A stretch of 64,000 nucleotides of DNA from Thereva unica (lineage: Eukaryota; Arthropoda; Insecta; Diptera; Therevidae): positions 1 through 64,000 of the forward strand of contig CATLJY010000152.1 in NCBI GenBank assembly GCA_949987705.1, written 5' to 3'. Both the position numbers and the translations under genes were made by a program. Below are positions 28,129 to 39,600 of the stretch, in pieces. The notes under the pieces were generated by a model that was not told the DNA's origin, did not search any database, and worked only from the letters and a program-made list of their open reading frames with translations. Numbering within the stretch: position 1 is the first letter of the stretch; the number at the start of each line of letters is the position of its first letter.

Positions 28129-28456
28129 TCCCAAATTTTTTTCGCGAGACACGCTTTTCATTATTTCATGTGTAGAATATGCCTGCCAAATTTCAAAAAA
28201 ATCGGAATCATCAATTATTATTTTTAACGAAAAGCGTCCGGTTTGACATGGAATCACCGATATACCATTAGATTAACCGACTTGTTTAGAATTGTCCCTC
28301 TGGTTTCAATGCGTGCCTCTCAAACCGCTTTTTCTAAGAGGATTTTAAATATTAAGCAGGATAGAGTCTCCTTGCCTGAGGTCTCTGTTCGTTTCAAAGG
28401 TCGCCGATACGTTGTCCTGAATTCTTACTCTGTTTATCACTATTTACATATTTTAG
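28129..28456. other. Junction region between the PIN-like gene and the Harbinger element
   Basis: Contains the unplaced left end of the Harbinger element and an open plus-strand stretch (RLTDLFRIVPLVSMRASQ, then LPEVSVRFKGRRY) that I do not recognise. Confidence 0.35.
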
Positions 28457-29045
28457 TGAATGAATGCAAAGTAGCATGGAGGTCTTTAAGGGACCAATTT
28501 GAAAAAAACTTAAGGCAAAAGAAGGGTGCATCCGGAGACGAGGCTGTAGTCAAGAAAAAGTACAAATACTTTGACCATCTTATGTTTTTGAAAGATTCGC
28601 TTCAACCGAGAAAGCATTATTAAAATGGTTTATTCACATATACATATATCGATAACTAATCTTTCTTTTTTAGAAAGGCTAGCAACTTTGAGGTGGAATA
28701 TGAGCAGACCGACTCTATTACCTTACGGGAAGACTTAGAAAAAGTAACGAATACGAATATTTTATACAGTGATGGGCCTAGTGTTAGCCCACCACCTTCC
28801 ACTCCCGATGATTTTAGTGAAAGGACTGTGAAAACAAAAAAAGGAAACGAAAACGACGAATGTTTTCAAACTTTTTTGAAGGAGTTACTTGCACAAAGTA
28901 AAAGTGAGACTGACGACACAGATAAGTTTTTCTTAGTTTTGTCCTCGATGGTAAAAAAGTACGATTTGAATGTATCGCAAATGACAGATTTGCAGTGCAA
29001 GTTAATGCTCTTCCTAAAAGGAGAACTACAAAGTTATAGTACCTG
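28457..29045 (+). pseudogene. MADF/BESS-type accessory protein of the Harbinger element
   Basis: An exon preceded by a good acceptor (ATTTTAG, 28449-28455) encodes NECKVAWRSLRDQFEKNLRQ, the third helix of a MADF (Myb/SANT-like) domain, then KYFDHLMFLKDSLQPRKHY. A second segment after TTTTTAG at 28673 continues with SNFEVEYEQTD, an acidic linker and a BESS-like C-terminal helix pair (FLVLSSMVKKYDLNVSQM) to the stop after SYST. PIF/Harbinger elements encode such a DNA-binding partner besides the transposase. The joint between the two segments has lost a usable splice donor before the TAA at 28621-28623. The first MADF helices are not identified. Confidence 0.55.
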
Positions 29046-29317
29046 ATTTATGAAGTTATTTTTTTGTGATAGTATGGAATTAAGTTTATTTATTTTTTTT
29101 TTTTTAATAATTTTATCATTGGATTATGAATAACTTTTTTTTTTTGTGATAGTATAGAATTAAGTTTATTTTTTTTTTTAAACAAATATATCAATGGAAT
29201 ATGAAGTTAATTTATTTATTTGTGATAAAATGAAATTCAGTTTAGATACACATAGAAATATACATAAAAATTATTTGAATGTTATGTTGGTTATTGTTTT
29301 TTATTTTTGTCTATTTA
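29046..29317. other. Convergent intergenic region of the Harbinger element
   Basis: T-rich sequence with two copies of GTGATAGTATRGAATTAAG followed by T-runs. It separates the MADF-type gene (+) from the transposase (-). Confidence 0.5.
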
Positions 29318-31140
29318 TCATGCATTATTACACAAATAACTACGTAATTGCTCGCGTAAATTGTAAGCCTCCCTAGTGGCATTGTGGCTTCTTGAAGCAC
29401 GAATTGTATGCAAGTCTGGGTGTTGTTGCCTCCAATCCCCTTCAACAAGCCATTTATCCAAAGGCCTGTCAACATAATTCTCTGGACAATATGCTGCACA
29501 TTTATTTAGCATTTAGCAAGTTATGCAGGAGCACTGTAGCTTTTACTATCTTCTCCATGTTTTGTGGTATCGCGTGGATATCATTTCGTAGCACTCTCCA
29601 TCTTGCTGATAGTACACCGAATGTATTTTCGATGGTAACACGGGCATGGGAAATCCTTTTATTAAAAATATGCTGCTCTGATGATAAATTACCAGGAAAT
29701 GGGCGCATCAAGTTTGTTCTTAATGGAAAGGCATTGTCCCCTACGAAAAAATACGGAAACGTTATATTGGATTTTTCCAATGTGGAGGGTTGGGGAATAT
29801 CTAGCTTGTTTTGTAGTAATTTTTCCCCAAAAACACTTTCTGCTAAAATTCCTAGATCGCTTTGACTGCCGTAAGCGCCAATGTCGACCATAGTAAAGCA
29901 GTAGCTTGCATCGCAAGCTGCGAGGAGGACAATGCTGTGTCATCCCTTATAATTAAAAAAAAACTGTGAGCCTGCATTAGGTGGACACACAATATTTACA
30001 TGCTTTCCATCTAATGCTCCTATACAGTTAGGCAGATGCCACCGAAATTTGTATCCCTCAGCAATACGTAGCCATTCTTCTTGATTGGGGGGACTTAAAT
30101 ATATACAGCTTAGTTCAGACCAAAGAACATCGCATGTTTCATATATTATTTTTCCGAATGTTGACGTGCCGATCTTAAATTTCAAGCAATAAAGTCTTCG
30201 AGGCCCCCCATGTGCTAAATACCTGTAAAGCAAAGGTGATATTGACATATAAGGCATATAGGCCATTTATGAAAAATGACTGCAGTCGTTGGCAAATATT
30301 CAGCAATGAAAAGTCTGTAGTAGAATACTTGCAAATGACTGCAATCATGCGTTTATGAAAAAGCCCATAAATATAATATTTACATCAGTGTTATAAATAA
30401 ACGGCATTCTGCTGTAATGGGCTTCCGGAAAGACGACTTTTCTAATTTGGAACGCACTAAGGACAAAACAACATCAAATTGATATCCACTCATCCTAGTA
30501 ACTTTAATAAACATTTCAGGATCCTCTTCCTTTAATATATTAAAGGTGGTTTCAAAATACCCTATCTTATCTCGGTCTTGATAAACGGGCCTAACCCACC
30601 ATCTTCGTTTAAGCCTGAACTACATTGAAAAGCAGTGCAGTGCAGCACTGCGAAGTGAAATTTAGACTTCTTGTAACTGAACGTGGCAACTCACATTAAC
30701 TTCACTGCCTTGTACTGTACTGCACTGCGCTGCCTTGTCTTAGGCTAATTTCTAAAAAACTGCTTCGCACTGCATGCCAATTTCTAAAAAACATCATATG
30801 AAGTTGTCATTGCCATTGTTGTCAAAATGGATGATTAAAAAATGATAGAATTAGTGAGAAATAAGGACTTCCTAGACAACAAAAGTCACAGGGACTACAA
30901 AAAAAAATTACAAAAGGCTATATAGGAATAGTCAATGTCAAAATACTGCTTATTCAATGTGTCTTACCACGCGTTCGCTAATAAACTGCTGTAACATACT
31001 GCGCAGTGCTGCACTGCACTGCTTTTCAATGTAGTTCAGGCTTTACTTCTTAATTTTGAATTATTTAGTTTTTTGTATGTTAGGTATGCTATTGTAGCGT
31101 AAAAAAGGGTTTTTGTTGTTCTTGAAGAACGCATTTTCTT
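29318..31140 (-). pseudogene. PIF/Harbinger transposase (HARBI1-like), broken
   Basis: Exon 1 (about 31140-31046 and 30608-30384, split by a MITE) encodes SKRRWWVRPVYQDRDKIGYF, FDVVLSLVRSKLEKSSFRKP and RLFITL. An intron at 30383-30223 (GTAAAT...TTTACAG, 161 nt) follows. Exon 2 encodes YLAHGGPRRLYCLKFKIGTS, PNCIGALDGKHVNI (first catalytic Asp region), then an in-frame TGA at 29942-29940, VDIGAYGSQSD (second Asp), VGDNAFPLRTNLMRPFPG and ISHARVTIENTFGVLSARWR (Glu). A 7-bp duplication near 29500 shifts the frame before the last block (AAYCPENYVDRPLDKW). Apart from the MITE there are only two lesions. DDE_Tnp_4 family. Confidence 0.85.
30612..31042. mobile_element. Tourist/Harbinger-type MITE, 431 bp, TSD TTA
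   Basis: Terminal inverted repeats of about 40 bp start AGCCTGAACTACATTGAAAA and include the CAGTGCAGTGCAGCACTGCG block. They are flanked by TTA at 30609-30611 and 31043-31045. It is inserted in the N-terminal exon of the Harbinger transposase, and removing it restores that exon's frame. No coding. Confidence 0.85.
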
Positions 31141-32104
31141 TATCTAAAGATATTATTTGCATTAATATAAAAAATTAAATATAGAAAATTAATGTTAATG
31201 TTTTGTCATATATTGTGTCAAAACTATAAAATTTGACATAGTGAACTAGATTCGTACTCGCATTATTGTAATTCTACCTGCGAGTTTCCAGCGATAGCGA
31301 GTATCGTCCGACAACTCGTCTCGCTAACGCACTGCAATCACGGAATATTGTAAATCAGCATTAAGTCTAGAAAATCGGAAGACAAACAGGGGAGTCGATT
31401 TTGATGAGAGATAAGGGTCAGAAGTAAAGTTTTTGAGAAAAAAAAAAAATAAGAAAATAAAATTTTTTTTTAAAAAAGATATAAAGGGTGTTGAGTTTTT
31501 TTAAATAACTAAAAAGGAAAAAATATAAAAGGCTTTTTTTGAAAATTTTTTTGAAAAAGGAAAAAAAAAATTTTGTGTTAAGCCGAAACTGCAAAAAGAA
31601 AAATGCAGCTAATATTATATAATTTTGAAGAGATCCGAAGATATTTGCAATAACAGAAAAAAAAAACCCGGAAGGAGTAACTAAGGTTATAAAAATAAAT
31701 ATATTTTTTTTGAAGAAGAAGGAAGCAGACGGAGTTATCATGAGGAGTTAATATACAAAAAAAACTGAAGATAAATTTGGAATTGCTGCGCTAGGAGCAG
31801 GAGGAGGAAATAAGGAGGTTTGGTTGAGGATAAGGTGGTCTTGTACATACCAAGACTATTAAGGTAAACTAGTTTTTAATTTACACCAGTGAAAAAGCGA
31901 CAAGAAAAGAGCTCGTTAAGAAGAGAGAGCAACGGGCCCCATTTCCAAGGAAATACCTGGATGCATAGGTTGACCGGATGGATTATTAAATTTATAGGCT
32001 GTTGTATGAAAATCTACATAATTTGTTTTTTTTTGTTGGCGTAGCTCTTAATTTATAAGGGACTAAGTCCCATTTTAACTAACTAATTTTATTGAGTTAA
32101 AGGT
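31141..32104. other. No gene recognised
   Basis: AT-rich. 31436-31760 is nearly pure A/T/G homopolymer-rich sequence giving a spurious Phe/Lys frame. It probably includes the unlocated end of the Harbinger element. Nothing supports a gene. Confidence 0.45.
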
Positions 32105-32163
32105 AGGTTTACATTTGCAAGTGCTTTCGCGAAATTCACTTTCACGAAAGTAAATAGAATAGG
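32105..32163. mobile_element. Left fragment of a small palindromic element hosting the BEL insertion
   Basis: AGGTTTACATTTGCAAGT, then CTTTCGCGAAA, matches in inverse orientation the sequence at 41700-41760 beyond the BEL element, so the retrotransposon sits inside a MITE-like palindrome. Confidence 0.65.
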
Positions 32164-32491
32164 TGTTCAAGAACAATAATATTAAATTTATATTTTTTAC
32201 TGCAAATATTGATGCATAATTATAATTTGATACCTGCATGCGGCGGATATCCGCCAGGCGGAATTTATAAATTGATGGAAACTTGCGGGTGCAAATGGAC
32301 ACCATGCACGCGCAAATCAATTGTGCTAATCCAGCAAATTATGTGTAAAAATATTGGTATATTTGTATATTTGTACCTAGATGTAAGTTAAAATTAAATT
32401 AAATATTTAGTACTTATTTAACATTCGAATTGGTCGGTCAAATAAATTGTTTTATTATAAAGTCTTTGTTTTCTTATGTTTTACCCGAACA
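32164..32491 (+). repeat. BEL 5' LTR (328 bp)
   Basis: TGTTCAAGAACAATA to TTTTACCCGAACA. It matches 41303-41630 base for base as far as I can compare by eye. It contains the palindrome GCGGATATCCGCC near 32240. Confidence 0.95.
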
Positions 32492-32496
32492 TAAAG

Positions 32497-32509
32497 TGGT
32501 CCTTCGAGC
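32497..32509 (+). promoter_or_regulatory. Candidate primer binding site of the BEL element
   Basis: TGGTCCTTCGAGC begins 5 nt after the LTR. The leading TGG pairs with the CCA end of a tRNA. The tRNA identity is not determined. Confidence 0.55.
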
Positions 32510-33647
32510 TTTTTTCTTTTTTGTTTTTATAAGTGAAGTTGAAACCAGCAAGAAAGTGCATTACAGTTGCTTAAAAAAAAAAAAACCTGAGATAATTTCT
32601 GTTTGGTCAAATTGTGGTCGTTAAAGTGTAAAATTAAGCGACAAAGTTAGAAATTTGTGCACTTCAAAAAGTTAACAGATTTATAAGTGTGTTTGTTTAC
32701 ATTTGGTCTACAGAGTTACCATTAATGTGAACTAATTAAAAATTTAAAAGCAAAATAAAGTGCGAATGATAAATGTTTAATAATTATCTCAATTACTGTA
32801 ATACAAACCAGCAGCTGATCAGTGGGCAATCATTTTAATAAGGTGCCACCAAATCAACAAGTTACAACAGTTACAGAGGTCCACACAGGACAACAGTAAA
32901 AGCTACAGAATCCAGCAACAGAGGTCCACACAGGACAACAGTAAAGGCTACAGAATCTAGCAACAGAGGTCCACACAGGACAACAGTAAAAGCTACAGAA
33001 TCCAGCAACAGAGGTCCACACAGGACAACAGTAAAGGCTACAGAATCCAGCAACAGAGGTCCACACAAGACAGCAGGAAAAGTCTACAGAATCCAGCAAC
33101 AGAAGTCTACACAGGACATCAAAAGGATATCAGTTCCACAAAACAAGATACCGAATATAAGATAAGTACTCAAAATATAAAAATTAAAAATTACATAATT
33201 TTCGAAAGATATATAAAAAATCAATCTTTACAAAAAATAATCATTAAAATAAAATAAAAATCCACAAATATATTGTTTTTTCATAACAAATTTTCATTAC
33301 ACATATTGCAAACGTTGTTATAATATTATATACTTATTTTTTAATTTTTACTCTTTTTAACATTTATGATTAAAACCCAATAAAGTGTCGATTATTATCA
33401 TTATTCCATTACTATTCCAAATAAAAAACCCTAACGTAATCAAAAATTTCTCTGTAAAGTGTTCATTTACACCGCGCAAGTTCCAAATAGTTTTTCATTT
33501 ATCAAGTTTAAAACCGTTTATCGAGTTAAAGGGTTACAAAATTCGGTACAAGTTAAATTCGCATGCAAGTATTTAAACAAACATCCGCTCTCCCAGAGAC
33601 TTACTTTAATCACTAATCAAGCCTACGGTTCTCAAAAAAAAAACAAA
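32510..33647 (+). other. Long 5' leader of the BEL element
   Basis: About 1.1 kb without a gene. It contains the 45-bp repeat array at 32872-33118 and AT-rich sequence up to the gag start. Confidence 0.7.
32872..33118. repeat. 45-bp tandem repeats (about 5.5 units) in the BEL leader
   Basis: Units begin CAACAGAGGTCCACACAGG and continue ACAACAGTAAARGCTACAG. Units differ by one or two bases and the last one is diverged. There are no spacers, so it is not a CRISPR. Confidence 0.9.
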
Positions 33648-36600
33648 ATGAGTAATATTGCCCAAGATTTAGCGCAACAACAAGAGCTAGGTGAGTCAAT
33701 TCAAAGGGTGGAAATTAATTATGGAAAGGATTCCGCGAAAAGGAAAAATAAAGAGTATTTTGAAAAAAAATTGCGCAAATTAGAAGAATTATGGACAGAG
33801 TTTCATTTAAAAGACGTTGATCTCCAAACATACAGGAATAAAGATCCAAACAACAAGTACTTTGTGAACAAATTTGCAGAACAGGTACACGCAGCATACA
33901 TATCAGCTAGAGATTTGATATCCAAGGATTATCATGAGATGCTATGCAAAGAAATCGACAATTCAGATAAGGAACAAATAGAGGCACAGGATAATCAAGC
34001 CCAACCAGGTGGCAGTCGAACCAATCAGAATCAGGAAGATTCACAGCAGCCTCGAGTTAAAACGGTTACATTTAACTTTAAAGACAAGGAAGGAGATACT
34101 TTCAACAGAGAACTCGAAAACACGCTAAAGGTACAAATAAGTAAAATGGCAGCTCTATTAAGAATAGTAGAAGTGATAGAGAACGAGGTGGACAATACAA
34201 AATCAACAGTTTATTATCAACAAAAAATCCAGACATTACAAAATTACTGGAATCAGATTGAACGGAATCACGACGAGTTAATCAAGTTGGCCGGCCCACA
34301 TGAAATAAATCATGAATATTTCGAGCAGCAAAAATATGAACAAACAGAGGACATATACCAAACAATAATAATACAGTTACAAGAGTTGTCTGCCAGGACA
34401 CGACAGGAGAACCAGAATATGGAAAATCAAACAGCTAATAGGGACAAGCCAAATGGGGCCAAGATTAAACTTCCTCCAATAATAATCCCAAGATTCAATG
34501 GAGACTATAACACATGGAGACAGTTCCATGATCTTTTTGAACAGCTAGTCCATACAAACGAAAATCTTAGTACGGTTCAAAAAATGCAGTATCTAAAGGC
34601 AAATTTAATTGATGAAGCAGCGCAGTTGGTAGGCCACCTACCAATAACAAATGACAATTACATTACAGCGTGGGGGCTACTAATTAACAGGTACGAGAAT
34701 AAACGTTTATTAGTGCGAGCTCAATTAAATACATTACTAACGCAGGCAGATGCGAATGACTCAGCAAATTCAATTAAGAATTTGCATGATACAACTAATG
34801 AGTGCTTATTCGCATTAAAAAATTTAGGCCTAGAAGTGGAAAGTTGGGATGCAATTTTAATACATATTTTGTCTAAGAAATTAGACAAAGACACCCAAAA
34901 GTTATATGAACTCTCCTTAAAATCTCCCAGAGATTTACCAAAACTATCAGAATTTTTGTCCTTCTTAGAGGTAAGATTTCAAGCACTGGAAAATATTAAA
35001 TCACATAGAGATCCATCAACGCAGTCCAATAATAGACAAGGAGGTATAAAAGCCAAACTATACAGTAAGTCGAACCTTAAGAACTATCATATAAAGGGAT
35101 ATAGTCGATGTGAAGCTTGTGGGGGAAATCATAAACTTTACGAATGTTCCAAGTTCGTAAATTCGAGTTATACCCAAAAACAAGAGCTCTTAAATAACTG
35201 CAATCTTTGCAAATTATGTTTAAGACCTCACCACATGTCTGAATGCAATAGCAAGAAAACGTGCAAAATATGTAATAGTGCAAAGCACAACACCCTATTA
35301 CATATTGAAAGTCAAAACAAGCAACTTAATTTCCAATTAAGGAAAGGTGAAGACTCGAATAAAAACAAACCAACCTATAGGCCAAATCGAGGTGAAGTAA
35401 ACAAACAAAAGAGCATCATAAATTATCCGAAACCTAGCACTTCAAGCAGCCATGGCCAAGAAGGTACTGACTCAAACCATACCATAAACGTTCAAACCTA
35501 CAACTCGAGTTCTACTGAAGTTGGCGTAATGTTAGTAACAGCAATGGTTAAAGTAAGAAGCTCAGAAGGAAGAGAAGAAATTTTGAGAGCCCTAGTCGAC
35601 CAAGGTTCTCAAGGTAGTTTCATAAGGGAAGATGCAGTACAAAGACTAAGATTGAAGAGGTCTAAGGTCTGTGCTGAAATAACAGTTGTTTCAGACATCA
35701 AAATTGGTAGTGCGAAAAGCAAGGTATCATTTCAAATAAGTTCCATATATCCCTCATCATTTCAATTATGGGTGTCCGCATTCGTTCTCAAATCGGTATC
35801 AAAACCCATTCCCGACACTGAAATAATTAGTAGAGAAATAGACACCCTGAAAAATCTGCCTCTGGCAGATCCTAACGCATTTAGTCCCGGACCTATTGAC
35901 ATTATATTAGGCGCGGAGGTATATGACGAAATTATGCTGGAAGGTATAAGAAAGGGAATCAAAGGTTATCCACTTGCCCAAAAAACAGAATTGGGATGGA
36001 TATTGTCAGGTAAGGTTCCCGTCCCAACTACAGTAATCAAATGCCACGTATCCCAAATAGAGATAGACGAGTCTCTAAAGAGATTCTGGGATCTCGAGGA
36101 GCTAGCACCCAAGAGCGAAATTTCGAAAGAAGAAATCCTTGCTGAACAAATCTACACAGCAACTGTTGCTAGAGATCATGAAGGCAGATACATAGTTCAT
36201 CTACCCTTCAATGAAAAAATAAACAATTTAGGATACTCCATGGGGAGGGCTATGAGCAGATTAGTGCAGATGGAACGAAAGTTCCATCGAGATGACAAAT
36301 TTAAAGACCAATATCAAGCGTTCATTAAGGAATATCAAAACCTTGGTCATATGAGACCAGCATTAAGCTCACAAGATGCATGCTATCTACCCCATCACGC
36401 TGTTTTAAAAGCAGACAGCACCACAACAAAATTAAGAGTGGTCTTTGATGCGTCGTGTCCTACAAGTTCAGGAGTACGACTCAATGACGCCTTACTAAAA
36501 GGACCACAACTACAACAAGACTTAATGTCGATACTTATCAGGTGGAGGAAACATAAGTTTGTCATATCATCTGACATAGAAAAGATGTATAGACAAATTA

Positions 36601-39600
36601 AAATTGTAGACGCTCACCAGGATTACCAGAGAATCCTTTGGCGGGAAACTCCCCAAGCCCCTTTGCAACAATTCAACCTTACCACGGTAACTTATGGCAC
36701 AAAACCTGCACCATTCCTAGCGATACGTACCTTGTATCAATTGGCCAACGATGAAGGACACAACTTCGTCAGAGCGGCAACAGCACTTAAACAAGATTTT
36801 TATGTTGACGACTTGTTAACAGGTGCAGACACCATCGCATCGGTCAAGGAATTGAGAATACAATTGGATGAGTTGTTAAGTAGGGGAGGGTTTAAGTTAA
36901 GAAAATGGGCTAGTAACAGCATGAACATCTTGGAAGGCGTTCATGAGTCAGACAAGGAACAAAATCTTTTAAGTCTATCAGGTGACACTAAGGTAAAAAC
37001 CTTAGGAATATATTGGTGTCCACACAGAGATACCTTCACATTTAAAGTAAATACAAGTCAACAGACTATAACTCCAACCAAAAGAGTAGTATTATCAGAA
37101 TGGTCACAATTGTTTGATCCACTAGGTTGGTTAGCTCCCTGCATCATTAAGGCCAAATTAATGTTTCAATCATTATGGAAAGCTAACTTATCATGGGATG
37201 AAGAATTACCAAATCCAATACATGGAGAATGGAGAACATTAAGAAACCAATTCGCTGATCTGGAAAAAATTGAAATTCCTAGGTGGGTTCACGTATCACG
37301 AACAAATTCGATTTTGGAACTCCAAGGATTCTGCGATGCCTCCGCAAAGGCATATGCAGCGGTTGTCTATACGAGAACAATAGACCATCAAGGGTCAGTA
37401 CATGTCCAATTGCTTACAGCAAAAACAAAGGTAGCTCCTCTAAACAAAGAAGTGAGTCTACCACGTTTAGAACTTTGCGCAGCGGTTCTGTTGGCAAAAC
37501 TATTGTCTCATACCGCGAAGGCCGTTAATATTGAAGGATTGCAGGTACACGCGTGGTCTGATTCGAAAGTTACACTAGCCTGGATACAAAATAACAATAA
37601 AAAATACAGTACTTTCGTGACCAATAGGACACGGGAAATTAACAATTTAATACCAATGGCGCAATGGCATTATGTCAAATCAAAACAGAATCCTGCGGAT
37701 TGCGCCTCTCGTGGTTTAGATCCATCAAAATTAATAAACTTTACGCTATGGTGGAATGGACCAGAGTGGCTCAGACAAAAGGAAATTGAATATATCACCA
37801 ACAGTGAACCGACCGATCAAGAATTAAAAAGTTACATCCAAGTAACATTTACTTTGAAAAACAATGGCACTTTAGAACAATTGTTTTCAAAAACAAACGA
37901 TTTCCAAAAGTTATTGAGAATAATCGCGTATTGTCTACGCTTCCGTAAGCTCAAAGAGCGGAAGGTACTTTTAAGGACAAACTACATAAACATACAAGAG
38001 CTAAGAGAGGCTAGGAACCTCATAATCAAACTGGCTCAAGAACAAGAGTTCTCATGCGAAATAACTGACATCAAGTCGACTGGAAGAGTATCACAGAAAA
38101 GCAAGATCCTCTCATTAAATCCATTTTTAGACAAAAAAGGCATCCTTAGGGTAGGGGGAAGATTAAGGAATTCATCGCTCGGTGATGAAGCGAAATTCCC
38201 CATCATTATATCGCCCCAGAGCCCACTCTCTGCGTTAATCATCTCAGAGGCACATTTACACTCTTTACACGGTGGACCAACACTAACCTTATCACACATT
38301 CGTCAACGATATTGGATACTCAATGGAACTAATGCTGTTAAGAAACAGTTACACAAATGCATAACATGCCGTAAGCTAGTAGCCAAACCATTAACTCAAC
38401 TGATGGGAGACTTGCCCAAACCACGGGTCGCAGTTAGCAAACCGTTTACACATTGCGGAATCGACTACGCGGGCCCTATCACATTAAAATTAATGAAGGG
38501 TAGAGGCAAAACGACATTTAAGGGATATATCGCCGTATTCATCTGTTTGGCAACCAAAGCAATTCATATAGAACTAGTAAGTGATCTCACCGCCGAGGCA
38601 TTCGTCGCAGGCTACAAACGGTTTGCCGCCAGAAGAGGCAGAGCCTCTCACATTTACAGCGACAACGGTACAAACTTTGTGCTGGCAAACAAAATATTGA
38701 AGTTCCATAGCAAGGAAGAAAAAACTGAGTTCTTCGAAGTAATTCAAAGGGAACTTTTGAAGCAAGAAACTGAATGGCATTTTATACCGCCAGCCGCACC
38801 ACACTTTGGGGGATTGTGGGAGGCTGGAGTACGCTCAATCAAATACCATTTAAAACGAGTGATTGGGAACTCAATCCTCAATTTTGAAGAAATGTATACC
38901 CTCCTTACACAAATCGAGGCTTGTTTGAATTCAAGGCCCTTATGTCCTCTTTCAGCAGATTCGGAAGATCTAGATGTTCTAACACCAGGACATTTTCTAG
39001 TTGGGATGCCATTGCTGTCTGTCCCAATGCAGACCTTGTCTGAGGCACCTATGAATCGTTTGAAACGATGGCAGGTGATTGAAAAAATGCATCAAACCTT
39101 CTGGAACAAGTGGAGGCATGAATATTTATCGAGGTTGCAGCAACGTCCCAAATGGATGACAAACCAGGAGAATATCAAGATAGGAGACATCGTCCTACTA
39201 ACCGATGAACAAACTCCTCCAACACATTGGCCGCTAGCAAGGGTGGTAGAAACTCATCCTGGACCAGACAGCCAAGTCCGAGTCGCAACAGTAGCTACCG
39301 GTAAAGGCAAATTTAAAAGACCAATCACTAAATTGGCGCGTCTACCAGTTTCGCAGGACGAGGATGACTCAGCAGCATCGACAGAATTACCGGCAGAAGA
39401 GTCGCAAATGATCAACAGAAATGATCAGCAAGTACCGGAAACGAAGAGGTCACGAGGTCGATACTCAGCCCCACTTTTGTTACAGTCTCTACTAGTATTA
39501 TTACTAGTAATAAGTCCATCATACGCCTTAAATAAATCCTTAGTAACACATCCCTTGACAGCACGAGCAGGGGTATATTTTGAAGATTTAGGATACGTTA

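Noticed and set aside
28243..28456. Plus-strand frame upstream of the MADF exon as part of the MADF gene
   Set aside because: A clear splice acceptor precedes the MADF helix, and the upstream residues do not look like MADF helices 1-2. Its identity is left open.
31418..31741. 107-codon Phe/Lys-rich minus-strand frame
   Set aside because: It is a product of homopolymer A/T tracts, with no protein-like composition.
32872..33118. Regular 45-bp repeats considered as a CRISPR array
   Set aside because: There are no unique spacers, the sequence is a leader region of a BEL element, and the genome is eukaryotic.
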